Assembly (NCBI GenBank): GCA_947175605.1
Contig: CAMWNH010000004.1
Location: 1-64,000 of the forward strand
From: an uncultured Porphyromonadaceae bacterium
GTDB lineage: Bacteria > Bacteroidota > Bacteroidia > Bacteroidales > Muribaculaceae
DNA: 64,000 bases
Direction: 5' to 3'
Below are positions 52,001 to 61,858 of this stretch, one piece after another. How positions within the stretch are numbered: the stretch's first letter is position 1; each line of letters begins with the position of its first letter. The translations under genes and the position numbers were made by a program. The notes below the pieces were generated by a model. The model was not told the origin of the DNA and ran no database searches. It saw nothing but the letters and a program-made list of their open reading frames with translations.

Positions 52001-53674
52001 TTATATGAATATCTCGGGGTACTTATGAATGAAATATACCGGTGTACAGCTCCATGCATGGCAAGCTGAGTTTAGCGGATGAAAACTATATGCCGATATG
52101 AAATCGTCATCAGGGTCGTAAGACTCCCAGAACGTGTCGGCTCCCTTGTCCACCATGCCGCCCCAATACGTCTCAAGCAGATCGCGGGCCTCCGCCGGCA
52201 TATCTGCCAAAATCATCGCATCCACAAGATAGTGCATTGCATATGGCGTACCGGGCATCACCGTGCCCTCATTGGCCAGTGCGGCATTGATAGCTTTGCG
52301 GGCCTCCTTTTTATCAAGCACTCCGGCCTTTATCATCCACGTCTGACTCAGAATAGACACCTGACGGTCCCCTCCGCTCACGAATAGGCCCGTCTTGCCG
52401 TCGTAGAGACGCTTGCGCGACGCTTCCTTCATCTTTTTAGCCACAGGCAGCCACGAACGGACCTCATCCGACTTTCCGAGCATTTCGGCCAGTTCGGCCG
52501 TCTGATGTATGCCGAATATTATCGCAGCCTGCATTGCCGTGTTCACATCAAGCCCATCGCGCCAGTCGAAGAAAAACCAGCCCTCAGGCTTCAGATTCGG
52601 ATTGAACATATACTCGGAATCCACGCATGCAAGCGCCTTTTCCACCTGACGCACAGCCACTGGCCATAGGTTGCGGGCCGTTTCATAGTCGTCCGTATCT
52701 CGCAGATATTCAAGCAATGTGGAATTCCACAGAAGCGAATAGCTCAGACATAGCGAACCAATCTGCGGGTGAGGCTCGGGATACTCGAATATATTGGATA
52801 TCACCTCACCGTCATCCGTCGAAAGTCCTGCGAAAAGATAAAGACAGCGCTTGGTGAGATCGAAATTGCGGAAAGTATATCTGTTGGCCAGCGACTGCAG
52901 ATAGAGGTCACCCGACCATAGGCGGCGGTCGCGTTTCGGGCCATCTTCAAAAACCGTCTGCATGCACTCACGCAGAGTTTCCACCGACACATCATGGATT
53001 TTGCGCATACGGTCCGAAGCCGTGGCCACCGGCATCTCGATTTCACCCTTGGCCGAGGATACGGCACGGAACGACATATCGTCGAGCGCGAAATCAAAAT
53101 CATTCGACGCCCCGAGCAATTCTATCTTCACATAGCGGCAGGCCATGCGACGGGGAATCTCTATCGTCTCTCCGATGTTGGTGATATTCATGACCTCTTC
53201 CTGCATCCAGGCACGGGAGAGCGTTCCGGGCCAGGGATCGTAAGGCGTGTTGATTTCTGCCGGCAGCTCGCCGAAAGTGAAACGGATTCTCACGGGAGCA
53301 TCCTGACAACGCTCAAGAATACGGGTGTTGAAGGAGAAAAAACCGGTCATGTGGCGTCCGAAGTCCACCGTGACGGACTCGACATCCTTAAAACTGCGGC
53401 TGTAGATCAGGCTGTCCGGACTACCCGCCTCCCGATAACGCCAGTTCTGGAACGACTGCTCGTCGCGCACCGGAGTCACGACGGCCACTGGGCGGTATAT
53501 CGTTTCATGAAGGGCCGGCTTGCAGTTCTCGGCTATTTCCAGCCAGCCCTTGCGGCTGTCGGAAAACATATCGCCTGCATGAACCGCACCGGCGGAAGCG
53601 CCGATGAGTAGCGCCACCATTGCGGCGCGTCGACCACCGACTGTGTGGTATAGCGATGTGATAATGGATTTCAT
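52001..53674 (-). CDS. Exported GH78-like alpha-L-rhamnosidase-family protein
   Basis: A 557-residue exported glycosidase-like protein with a signal peptide (after MKSIITSLYH; AALLIG-like hydrophobic run to VHAG). The central (alpha/alpha)6 part carries EDGPKRDRRLWSGDLYLQS, the equivalent of the GH78 active-site block D-x-PQRDER-x-GW-x-GD; the N-terminal part is beta-sandwich-like (SVTVDFGRHMTGFFSFN). Substrate is not certain: relatives include rhamnosidases and other enzymes. It is convergent with the two-component operon and divergent from the PUL regulator. The start is supported by the -7 box at 53735-53742. Confidence 0.82.
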   Translation of the reverse strand: MKSIITSLYHTVGGRRAAMVALLIGASAGAVHAGDMFSDSRKGWLEIAENCKPALHETIYRPVAVVTPVRDEQSFQNWRYREAGSPDSLIYSRSFKDVESVTVDFGRHMTGFFSFNTRILERCQDAPVRIRFTFGELPAEINTPYDPWPGTLSRAWMQEEVMNITNIGETIEIPRRMACRYVKIELLGASNDFDFALDDMSFRAVSSAKGEIEMPVATASDRMRKIHDVSVETLRECMQTVFEDGPKRDRRLWSGDLYLQSLANRYTFRNFDLTKRCLYLFAGLSTDDGEVISNIFEYPEPHPQIGSLCLSYSLLWNSTLLEYLRDTDDYETARNLWPVAVRQVEKALACVDSEYMFNPNLKPEGWFFFDWRDGLDVNTAMQAAIIFGIHQTAELAEMLGKSDEVRSWLPVAKKMKEASRKRLYDGKTGLFVSGGDRQVSILSQTWMIKAGVLDKKEARKAINAALANEGTVMPGTPYAMHYLVDAMILADMPAEARDLLETYWGGMVDKGADTFWESYDPDDDFISAYSFHPLNSACHAWSCTPVYFIHKYPEIFI

Positions 53675-53734
53675 CGGAGTGATTCGAGATGTTTTGGTTC
53701 TTAGGTTATAGCAAAGGCAAGTGAAGAATCGCCG

Positions 53735-53742
53735 CAAAGATA
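53735..53742 (-). promoter_or_regulatory. -7 box (TATCTTTG) of the GH78-like gene
   Basis: Exact TAnnTTTG on the minus strand, 61 nt before the ATG at 53674. Confidence 0.6.
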
Positions 53743-53884
53743 CGCATAAAACACCCCCGAACAATAGAATTCCGTTCAATTCTACCACAATAACAATTTT
53801 TTGCACTACTAAAAAAACTCAACCCCAAAAACCCAACTCGCTATGCATCAGATACTACCGCATTTTCGTCATTTCAATATACCG

Positions 53885-53915
53885 TTTGAGATAATTTGCA
53901 TAATGACTATATTTG
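53885..53915 (+). promoter_or_regulatory. Promoter of the PUL regulator gene
   Basis: TTTG (53885-53888)-N19-TATATTTG (53908-53915), a full consensus match, 25 nt before ATG 53940. It excludes the longer TTG reading at 53913. Confidence 0.75.
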
Positions 53916-53939
53916 CAAGCGAATAAAATCGTAATACCG

Positions 53940-56816
53940 ATGGAAAAATCTCTACGCCTTCTCGCCGCTATAATCACTGTCTTCATCTTCGCCCCCGGAC
54001 TGCAGCTCTTCGGCTCGGTGCCCAAAGTTCTGCAAATCGACCACGACGACGTGGAATCAGGCTTCCAGGACCTCGCCATAGCGCAGGACAGCCTCCACCG
54101 GATATACGTCGGAAACCAGGAAGGCCTGCTCCGTTTCGACGGCGAACAATGGCAAGGCTTCTATCTCCCCAACCAGTCCGCCATACGTGCTGTCCACTGC
54201 AAGAACGACACGGTATTCGTCGGCGGATTCGACGAATTCGGATACTTCCTGCCCCTCTATCCCGGCGGACCGGTGGTCTATGCATCCCTGTCCGACGCCC
54301 TGAAAAGCTCCATCAACAACATAACCGAGATTCGCGACGTGAAAGTCCGAGGAAACGAACTGTGGTTCAGGGCCGATTACTGGCTCTTCGAATACTCGGG
54401 CGGACGGGTGCGCTCATACCCCTCGCGCCGCAAACTCACCGCAATGGCCTTCTATGGCGGACGGACGGTACTTGCCACGGGCGATAGCGGCCTATGCATT
54501 TTCAGCAACGGGCAATTCGAGGAACTCCCCGCCCCTTCTCTCGAAGGCAAATACGTGGTGGACATGGTTCCATTCAACGGCAAACTGCTGATTGTCACGG
54601 CCAATGACGGACTCTACCTGATGGACGGGCACAACAGCATCGAACGCTACAACACAGCGGCCGACAGCTTCATGGAGCGCGGCAACATCTTCAGCGTGGC
54701 AGCCGACGGCAGCCGCCTCGCGTTCGCATCCCTGAGCAAAGGCCTGTGCACCCTCGATTCACCCACAGGGCGTACTACCGTATTCAACACCCACAACGGC
54801 CTGGAAAGCAACACGGTATACTCCCTCTTCTTCGACGCCAACCACAACCTGTGGGCCGGAACAGACGATGGCCTCGCGCTCATCGTACTCAACTCCCCCG
54901 TCGCACATCTATCCGTGCGGGACCGCAAGCTCGGAATCGGATACGCCGCCCTCGAGATCGACGAGAACATCGTGCTCGGCACAAGTCAGGGCCTGTTCTA
55001 TATTGATAAAGATCAGGAAGTTCGCCCCATGCAACAACTACGCGACTACCAGCCGCCCGTGATGTGCCTCGCCCTGATCGGCGATGAATTGTTCGTGGGC
55101 ACAAACGATGGCCTCCACATCCTGGGCAAGAACGGCTCGAAAAAAATCGCAGGCGTCCCTGCCACGCTGTGCATCAAGCAGTTGCACTCAGACCCGAACG
55201 CAATCCTCCTCTCGACCAACGACAATTTCTACCTCCTCGAGCGCGAAGGCTCGCGCTGGCGCAGCAAGGGAAAAGTATCGGGCTACAGCGATGTGAACGG
55301 ACGGTTTGCCGAAGACGCCCTTGGCAACATTTGGATAAGCCATTGGCTTAAAGGCGTTTTCCGTCTGCGACTCGCGCCGGACCGCACCCACTTCAATCGC
55401 GTCGATCTCCTCGACATGAGCCACGGATTCCCGGACAACGCCGGCAATACACTCGCGGAAATAGACGGCCGCGTGGTCTTCTCCACGCGCCACGGCATTT
55501 ACAGCTACGATGCCTCCAAGGGACTGTTTGCTCCTGATACACAATTGAATCAGCTCATTCCGCACAATCCCTCTGCAATGCTGTTCATGTCGCACGACCG
55601 CACCATCCTCTCCATATCACCGGAAAACGTCATGGTGTCGAAAATCGACAGCGCCGGCGAGCGCGCCACGGATTCCACCTCCTTCAAGTCCGTACTCCCC
55701 GACCTCGTGCCGGGTTATGTGGAGATGCTACCACTGAACAGCGGAGAAATGCTCTTATCCTCACGCCACGGATTCTACTCCCTCGACCCCCGTTTTCGTC
55801 CGCTGGAATCCGCAGACGGACAGCGACTTCTGATCGACCGCATCAGCACACCCGCCGACTCCGTTCTCTACCGCCTGTCGGTCGGTGCTCGCGACAGCAT
55901 CCACATCGAATACGCCAACAACAGCCTGAAATTTGCCGTCGCCCTGCCCGAATTCCGCGGGACCGACATCGTACAGTACAGCTTCTTTCTCAAGGGCTAC
56001 GACAGCAACTGGAGCCTCCCCGGCATTCAGTCCACCAAAGAATACACCAAACTCCCCGAAGGCAACTACACCCTGTGTGTCAAAGCCTTCGACACATACG
56101 ACGACCGAGAATACCTGACTGAATTTCACTTCACAATCGACGCCCCCTGGTATCGCACCACCCTCGCCAAGACCGTCTATGCGCTGCTGATAATATTACT
56201 GCTCGTGGGGATAGGCTTCCTCACAAGGCACATTTCGCTCCGGGCTGCCCGCAAAGTCAAGGAGCGCGAGGAAGAACGCTTCCGCCGCGTGCAACAGGAA
56301 GCCGAAGTGCGCATGCTCAAAGACCAGTATGAACTCGAGAAGGTGAAGACCGAACAGATGGAATACAACATCCGCATCAAGAGCGAGGAGCTCTCCAATA
56401 CCACCATGAACGTAATCCGCAAGAACGAGCTCCTCAACTCCATAATCTACAAAATACGCAAGACCGAGGAAATACTCGGCGAGAAAGGCTACAACACGGA
56501 AGTCAAGAAGAACCTCAACAATCTGCGCAGACTAATCGCCGACAACATCGAGCACGATGACGACTGGAAGAACTTCACCGATAATTTCGATGTCGTCTAT
56601 AACAACTTCACCCAGCGCCTCACCGAGAAATTCCCAACCCTCACCAAATCCGAAGTGAAGATCTGCTGCTACATAAAGATGGGCTTGAGCTCAAAGGAAA
56701 TCAGCTCGATTTTCAACCTCTCCGTGCGTAGCATCGAGATGTATCGCTACCAGATCCGACCCAAACTCGGGCTCGGGAGAGAAGACCGTCTGTCCGTTTT
56801 CCTCCAGCAGTTCTGA
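53940..56816 (+). CDS. Three-Y / beta-propeller sensor with C-terminal LuxR-type HTH (PUL regulator)
   Basis: A 958-residue membrane-spanning regulator. It has a signal peptide (MEKSLRLLAAIITVFIFAPG), two-component-regulator propeller repeats over about residues 35-640 (SLFFDANHNLWAGTDDGLALI, EDALGNIWISHWLKGVF), and a Y_Y_Y domain about 655-735 (FFLKGYDSNWSLPG, LPEGNYTLCVKAFD). Then come one transmembrane helix (about 744-764), a coiled coil to about 880, and an HTH of LuxR type at 897-958 (LTKSEVKICCYIKMGLSSKEIS). There is no kinase or receiver, so periplasmic glycan binding is probably passed straight to a DNA-binding domain. It lies just upstream of susC. Confidence 0.9.
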   Translation: MEKSLRLLAAIITVFIFAPGLQLFGSVPKVLQIDHDDVESGFQDLAIAQDSLHRIYVGNQEGLLRFDGEQWQGFYLPNQSAIRAVHCKNDTVFVGGFDEFGYFLPLYPGGPVVYASLSDALKSSINNITEIRDVKVRGNELWFRADYWLFEYSGGRVRSYPSRRKLTAMAFYGGRTVLATGDSGLCIFSNGQFEELPAPSLEGKYVVDMVPFNGKLLIVTANDGLYLMDGHNSIERYNTAADSFMERGNIFSVAADGSRLAFASLSKGLCTLDSPTGRTTVFNTHNGLESNTVYSLFFDANHNLWAGTDDGLALIVLNSPVAHLSVRDRKLGIGYAALEIDENIVLGTSQGLFYIDKDQEVRPMQQLRDYQPPVMCLALIGDELFVGTNDGLHILGKNGSKKIAGVPATLCIKQLHSDPNAILLSTNDNFYLLEREGSRWRSKGKVSGYSDVNGRFAEDALGNIWISHWLKGVFRLRLAPDRTHFNRVDLLDMSHGFPDNAGNTLAEIDGRVVFSTRHGIYSYDASKGLFAPDTQLNQLIPHNPSAMLFMSHDRTILSISPENVMVSKIDSAGERATDSTSFKSVLPDLVPGYVEMLPLNSGEMLLSSRHGFYSLDPRFRPLESADGQRLLIDRISTPADSVLYRLSVGARDSIHIEYANNSLKFAVALPEFRGTDIVQYSFFLKGYDSNWSLPGIQSTKEYTKLPEGNYTLCVKAFDTYDDREYLTEFHFTIDAPWYRTTLAKTVYALLIILLLVGIGFLTRHISLRAARKVKEREEERFRRVQQEAEVRMLKDQYELEKVKTEQMEYNIRIKSEELSNTTMNVIRKNELLNSIIYKIRKTEEILGEKGYNTEVKKNLNNLRRLIADNIEHDDDWKNFTDNFDVVYNNFTQRLTEKFPTLTKSEVKICCYIKMGLSSKEISSIFNLSVRSIEMYRYQIRPKLGLGREDRLSVFLQQF

Positions 56817-57046
56817 AGTAGCGCCATTAGTAGTGCTTTAAAACATATCTATTTTACACTCTCCTAATTAGCAACATCTTACAAAAGAACATAGTAATTT
56901 TATTGAGTTTATTATCGAAAAATATTGAGGTAAACATGAAGTAAAATAAATTGATTTCCCATTCATGGATAATAATTTTGCGATGTCAATCAACACCGCA
57001 AAGCAACAGCAAGGAAGAAGAAATCCAATTGTTGAAACAAGAATCC
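56817..57046 (+). promoter_or_regulatory. susC control region
   Basis: 230 bp without a gene. AT-rich DNA with a -7 box TAATTTTG at 56973-56980 and a leader of about 60 nt. No clear operator repeat was seen. Confidence 0.55.
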
Positions 57047-60000
57047 ATGAAAAAATCAATCATCACCTTACTACTTGCCTTAATAGGACTCTGGGCGCAG
57101 GCGCAGACCCTGAGAATAACGGGCACCGTAAGCTCGCTCGACTACAACGAGCCCCTTATCGGCGCATCCGTAAAAGCTCTTCAGACGGGCACGGGCGTTA
57201 CCACCGACATCAACGGCGAATACTCCATCACCGTAAAGCGTGGCGAGACGCTTGAATTTTCATATGTAGGTTACGAATCATCCAAAGTCACAGCCGACAA
57301 GGACAAGATAGACGTGGTTCTGCGCCCGCAGACCGAGAGCCTCGGCGAAGTCGTGGTCGTCGGCTACGGCGTGGTCCGGAAAAGCGACCTTACCGGTGCC
57401 GTATCAAGCGTCGGTGCCGACAAACTCACGAAGACACCCGCGCCCTCGCTTGCAAACGCTCTGCAGGGCCAGGTGGCCGGCGTGACGGTCAACTCGCTTT
57501 CGGGTCGTCCGGGCGCAAGCGCCGAAGTGCGCGTGCGTGGCGTAGGCACCATCAACGGCGCGTCGCCCATATACGTCGTGGACGGTGTGATTGTCGATGA
57601 CATCAACTTCCTCTCGCCTAACGACATCGAACATGTCGAAGTCCTCAAAGACGCATCAGCCGCCGCGATTTATGGCTCGCGCGGCGCAAACGGCGTCATC
57701 ATCGTCAGCACCAAGGGCGGCGCCATCAACCGCCCAACATCCATTTCCTTCAACGGCTACTTCGGCTTCCAGAAACGCTGGCGCAAACTGGACGTAATGA
57801 ACGCCAAGGACTTTGCGGACACATATGTAGGCATCAACGGCAACACAACTGCCAAGAAGGTCTATGCCGAACAGGGTTTCAACAAGTGGCTCGGCACATA
57901 TCAGGGCCTGCGCAATTCCGACTACTATCCCACCATCTACGACCCCGAAACGAATCCCGACGGCCTCGACTATTCGCAGATCGACACCGACTGGCAGGAC
58001 GAAGTCTTCCGCACCGGCAATATCCAGAACTATCACCTGGCCATCGACGGAGGCACCAGCAATCTGAGCTACTCCATGTCGGGCAGCTGGTTCCAGCAGG
58101 ACGGCATCATCATGGGCTCCGACTTCAGCCGCTTCACCGCGCGCCTCAACACATCTTTTCAGGCCTTCCCCTGGATGCGCATAGGCGAGAACATTTCCTT
58201 CATGGCATCCGTGGCCAAGAACGCCTATGAAGCCGGCGACAACAGCGAGAGTGCAGGTGCAAGCATTCTTTCCGCAGCCTTCGCGATGGCTCCCTGGGAT
58301 CCTACCCACTATCCAGCCGGATCCGTAAACCGCAAAGGCGCAGACCTCAGCGGCCGCGTTTCAGCCGGTTCCAACTTCAAGAACGTCACCAACCCCTTCT
58401 CCATGTCCGACTACTCCCACCCCAAAAACCGCACCGAGCGCTTCGTGGGCAGTGTCTTTGTAGAGCTCACCCCGGTGAAGCACTTCACATGGCGCACAAA
58501 CTATAGCTTCGACTACCGCATCTCGCAGGACCGCTCCTTCATGGAAGCATACGAATTCTCCTCCTACGACCAGCGCGACACTAACTTCCTGAGCCGCTCG
58601 CTTGGCCGTGCATACTACTACAACGTCGACAATATACTCACATACGACAACACCTTCGGCAAGCACAAGCTCACGGCCATGGCCGGCTTCACCGTCGAGG
58701 AACTCAGCACATACTCCATCGGCGCCAGCGGCTCCACGATCCTCAACCCCTCGGAGCGCAACTGGTATCTGTCGCAGACCACCGACAACTTCGGTCGTCC
58801 CGGCGACGGTGTGGGCCGCAACCGCCGTCAGTCGTGGCTCGGTCGCGTGAACTACTCCTTTGCTGACCGCTATCTGCTCACGGTCAACTTCCGTGCCGAC
58901 GGTTCGAGCAAGTTCGACCGGAACCGCTGGGGCTACTTCCCCTCCTTCGCACTGGCATGGCGCATGAAGCAGGAAAACTTCCTCAAGGACGTGACCGCGC
59001 TTTCCGACCTTAAACTCCGCCTCGGCTGGGGTAAGGTGGGTAACGACAACATCGGCTCCGATGCCTTTGTGCTCAACATGTTCCACAACGGCCCGACCTT
59101 CGTCGACTACGTGTTCGGCGTAACGCAGGCCCTGGCCAACGGCGCTGCCGTGCTCACGTGGGTCAACAACGGCGGCCACTGGGAAAATACCGAACAGTAT
59201 AGCGTCGGCGTGGACTTCTCCCTGTGGAACGGCAAGCTCAACGGCTCGGTGGACGGCTTCATCCGCGATACGAACGACATGCTCATGAGCGTGACAGCGC
59301 CCGCACATGTGGGCAACCGCTACGCAGCCATGGCAAACGTGGGCAAAGTCCGCAACAAAGGCATAGAAATCAGCCTCGACCACCGCTATCGTGTCAACAA
59401 GGACTTCAACTACTCCGTGGGAGGCAACATCTCGCTGATCGACAACAAGCTCGTAAGCCTCAACGGCGGCTCGCCCATCTACACCAACTACAACCTCGTG
59501 CAGGTCGTCGACAAGGGATTCCCGCTCTACTACTTCTGGGGCTACCAATACGACGGCATCTTCCGCACAGACGAGGAAGTATTCGAACGCCTCTCCGGAT
59601 ATGACGCCACCGACACCCCCTTCCACGCCGGCGACGCCATCTACCGCGACAACAACGGCGACGGACGCATCGACGACAGCGACCGCGTGGAGCTCGGTTC
59701 CTGCATTCCCAAGGTCAGCTACGGCATCAATCTCGGCGCCTGGTATCGCGACTTCGATCTGCAGCTGTTCTTCCAGGGTGCCGGAGGCCATAAGATCTAC
59801 AATCAGGTGCGCCATCGCATGGAGAGCAACGGCGCCACTTCCATCCTTTCGCCCGTCATGAAGGATGCGTGGACAGTCGAGAATCCCGACGGCTCCATTC
59901 CCAACCCCCGCAACTCCGTCAACTACTTCGTTTCCGACCGCTTCCTCGAAAGCGGCGACTACTTCCGCCTCAAGGACCTCCAGCTGGGCTACAGCCTGCC

Positions 60001-60175
60001 CAAGTCCATCCTCGGCAAAAACGGTCTGAAGAGCTGCCGCTTCTACGCACAGTGCTCCAACGTCTTCACCATCACCAAGTACACGGGCTTCGACCCCGAA
60101 GTCAACGGCGGTGTCGACTACGGCAACTACCCCCAGAGCCGCACATTCCTCTTCGGCGTAAACATCACCTATTGA
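57047..60175 (+). CDS. susC: SusC/RagA-family TonB-linked outer-membrane transporter
   Basis: A 1042-residue glycan importer: signal peptide (MKKSIITLLLALIGLWAQA), N-terminal carboxypeptidase-regulatory-like domain (about 22-95, GTVSSLDYNEPLIGASVKAL), TonB box and plug start (VVVVGYGVVRKSDLTGAVSSV), plug motif YVVDGVIVDD and GSRGANGVIIVSTK, then a 22-strand-type barrel. The ATG at 57047 is chosen for the signal peptide. It is followed 23 bp later by susD; together they form the outer-membrane uptake complex of the locus. Symbol is by family; it is not the starch SusC. Confidence 0.95.
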   Translation: MKKSIITLLLALIGLWAQAQTLRITGTVSSLDYNEPLIGASVKALQTGTGVTTDINGEYSITVKRGETLEFSYVGYESSKVTADKDKIDVVLRPQTESLGEVVVVGYGVVRKSDLTGAVSSVGADKLTKTPAPSLANALQGQVAGVTVNSLSGRPGASAEVRVRGVGTINGASPIYVVDGVIVDDINFLSPNDIEHVEVLKDASAAAIYGSRGANGVIIVSTKGGAINRPTSISFNGYFGFQKRWRKLDVMNAKDFADTYVGINGNTTAKKVYAEQGFNKWLGTYQGLRNSDYYPTIYDPETNPDGLDYSQIDTDWQDEVFRTGNIQNYHLAIDGGTSNLSYSMSGSWFQQDGIIMGSDFSRFTARLNTSFQAFPWMRIGENISFMASVAKNAYEAGDNSESAGASILSAAFAMAPWDPTHYPAGSVNRKGADLSGRVSAGSNFKNVTNPFSMSDYSHPKNRTERFVGSVFVELTPVKHFTWRTNYSFDYRISQDRSFMEAYEFSSYDQRDTNFLSRSLGRAYYYNVDNILTYDNTFGKHKLTAMAGFTVEELSTYSIGASGSTILNPSERNWYLSQTTDNFGRPGDGVGRNRRQSWLGRVNYSFADRYLLTVNFRADGSSKFDRNRWGYFPSFALAWRMKQENFLKDVTALSDLKLRLGWGKVGNDNIGSDAFVLNMFHNGPTFVDYVFGVTQALANGAAVLTWVNNGGHWENTEQYSVGVDFSLWNGKLNGSVDGFIRDTNDMLMSVTAPAHVGNRYAAMANVGKVRNKGIEISLDHRYRVNKDFNYSVGGNISLIDNKLVSLNGGSPIYTNYNLVQVVDKGFPLYYFWGYQYDGIFRTDEEVFERLSGYDATDTPFHAGDAIYRDNNGDGRIDDSDRVELGSCIPKVSYGINLGAWYRDFDLQLFFQGAGGHKIYNQVRHRMESNGATSILSPVMKDAWTVENPDGSIPNPRNSVNYFVSDRFLESGDYFRLKDLQLGYSLPKSILGKNGLKSCRFYAQCSNVFTITKYTGFDPEVNGGVDYGNYPQSRTFLFGVNITY

Positions 60176-60198
60176 TCTGACCTGCAAATCGAAAAACA

Positions 60199-61812
60199 AT
60201 GACAACGAATATAACATATAAGCTCAAAGGCCTCGGCATACTCCTCGCAGGCGTACTCATGACCACCTCCTGCAACGACTGGCTGGGCGAGGAAACTCCC
60301 GGTAGCACCAAACTCGAAGACTTCTTCACAGAGGGCGAGACATGCGTGCAGACCATCAACGGCTGCTACGCTCCGCTGGCCTGGGAATTCAACGCATCCT
60401 ACTTCTCCGAATGGTTCATCGGCGATATTGCCTCCGACGACGCCCTCAAAGGCGGCCAGAACGTGGCCGAGGGTGGCGATGCATACGACATCGATAACTT
60501 CAAGGTAAACGCCAACAACACCATTCTGCTGGACTACTACCGCGCGAAATATGCCGGCATCATCCGCTGCAACCTCGCGCTCGACAAGGTGGAAGACTTT
60601 GAGCCGGACGCTTCGCTGGACCAGCGTCGCAAGGACTGTCTTGTAGGCGAAGCCTACTTCCTGCGTGCGATGTACTACTTCCAGCTCGTGCGCGTGTTCG
60701 GAGGCGTGCCTCTGGTCCATGAAGTCCTCGACTCCTCCGACCGCTGGCTGCAGCCTCGCGCTTCGGTTGATGATGTGTACGAATCCATCTTCTCCGACCT
60801 TATGGAAGCGGAGAAACGCCTGTACAACAAGTCGGAGTACGCTCCCGAGGATATGGGTCGCGCCACCCGCGGCGCCGCACAGGCCCTCCTCTGCAAGGCC
60901 TACCTCTACCACAAGGACTATGACCTCGCCTACAAGTGGGGCAAGAAATTCGTCGACGAACAGTACGGCACCCGTCAGTACACCCTCTGCCAGGTCTATT
61001 CCGACAACTTCACCCTCGCCGGAGAGAACGGCCCCGAGAGCGTCTTCGAAATCCAGTACATGGAGGAACCCACGAGCGACTACGGTCAGGGCTTCGGCTT
61101 CACGCGCGGCACCTTCACCACCATCCTCACCCGTCCGCGCATGAGCTATCTGGGCAACAAGGCCGGCTGGGGCTGGAACCACCCCACGCAGAATCTCTAC
61201 GATGAATTCGAGCCCGGTGATCCGCGCCTTGAGGCTGCCATCGGTGTTCCCGATGAGGCTGGTCTTGAAGAGCAGGCCGTGACATATCTGGGCTCTCCAT
61301 ACTACAACAACAAGACCGCCTACAGCGAGGGCGGCACATGGCCCCAGATCGGCCATCACAGCCGAGGCGAACTCAACTATCGCCTCATACGCGCCGCCGA
61401 TGTGCTTCTGCTTTATGCCGAGGCAGCCCTCGAGAGCGGAAAAGACCTCAACGCAGCCAAATGGGCTCTGGAAGAAGTTCGCTCCCGCGCAAGAAACAAC
61501 TCTCCTGAAATGAACGCCCTCCCCACCTTCCCCGGATATCTGGGACTGAGCGACACGCCCGAGGGCCTGCGCAACGCACTGCGCCACGAGCGCCGCGTAG
61601 AGCTGGCCATGGAAGGCCATCGCTGGTTCGACCTCGTGCGCTGGGGTATCGCCGCCGAGATAATGGACCGCGACAAGGGCTCCTACGGCCGTTCGGAATG
61701 CGAGGAAGCCCGCGCGGAGATGGCAAACTTCGTACCCGGTAAACACGAGCTCTTCCCCATTCCCTCCGAAGAAATCGCCCTGAACCCTATGGAACAGAAT
61801 CCCGGTTACTAA
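60199..61812 (+). CDS. susD: SusD/RagB-family glycan-binding lipoprotein
   Basis: A 537-residue lipoprotein that forms the lid of the SusC barrel. Lipobox MTTSC with Cys25; then the SusD helical fold with TPR-like parts (RCNLALDKVED, GEAYFLRAMYYFQLVRVFGGVPLV, TRGAAQALLCKAYLY) and the C-terminal RHERRVELAMEGHRWFDLVRW and LFPIPSEEI-x-LNP blocks diagnostic of the family. It ends with the usual NPGY. Confidence 0.95.
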   Translation: MTTNITYKLKGLGILLAGVLMTTSCNDWLGEETPGSTKLEDFFTEGETCVQTINGCYAPLAWEFNASYFSEWFIGDIASDDALKGGQNVAEGGDAYDIDNFKVNANNTILLDYYRAKYAGIIRCNLALDKVEDFEPDASLDQRRKDCLVGEAYFLRAMYYFQLVRVFGGVPLVHEVLDSSDRWLQPRASVDDVYESIFSDLMEAEKRLYNKSEYAPEDMGRATRGAAQALLCKAYLYHKDYDLAYKWGKKFVDEQYGTRQYTLCQVYSDNFTLAGENGPESVFEIQYMEEPTSDYGQGFGFTRGTFTTILTRPRMSYLGNKAGWGWNHPTQNLYDEFEPGDPRLEAAIGVPDEAGLEEQAVTYLGSPYYNNKTAYSEGGTWPQIGHHSRGELNYRLIRAADVLLLYAEAALESGKDLNAAKWALEEVRSRARNNSPEMNALPTFPGYLGLSDTPEGLRNALRHERRVELAMEGHRWFDLVRWGIAAEIMDRDKGSYGRSECEEARAEMANFVPGKHELFPIPSEEIALNPMEQNPGY

Positions 61813-61858
61813 ACCAAAATAAACCCACATTTTTTAACCCTAAAAATCAATTTATTAC

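Noticed and set aside
53913..53939. Upstream TTG start for the PUL regulator
   Set aside because: It lies within the -7 box of the promoter, so it cannot be in the mRNA leader; ATG 53940 begins a proper signal peptide.
58361..60217. Minus-strand 618-codon frame opposite susC
   Set aside because: Shadow frame: Val/Ala/Glu-rich, no motifs, and susC on the plus strand is complete.
60169..61830. Minus-strand 553-codon frame opposite susD
   Set aside because: Shadow frame of a clear SusD gene; composition typical of antisense GC-rich DNA.
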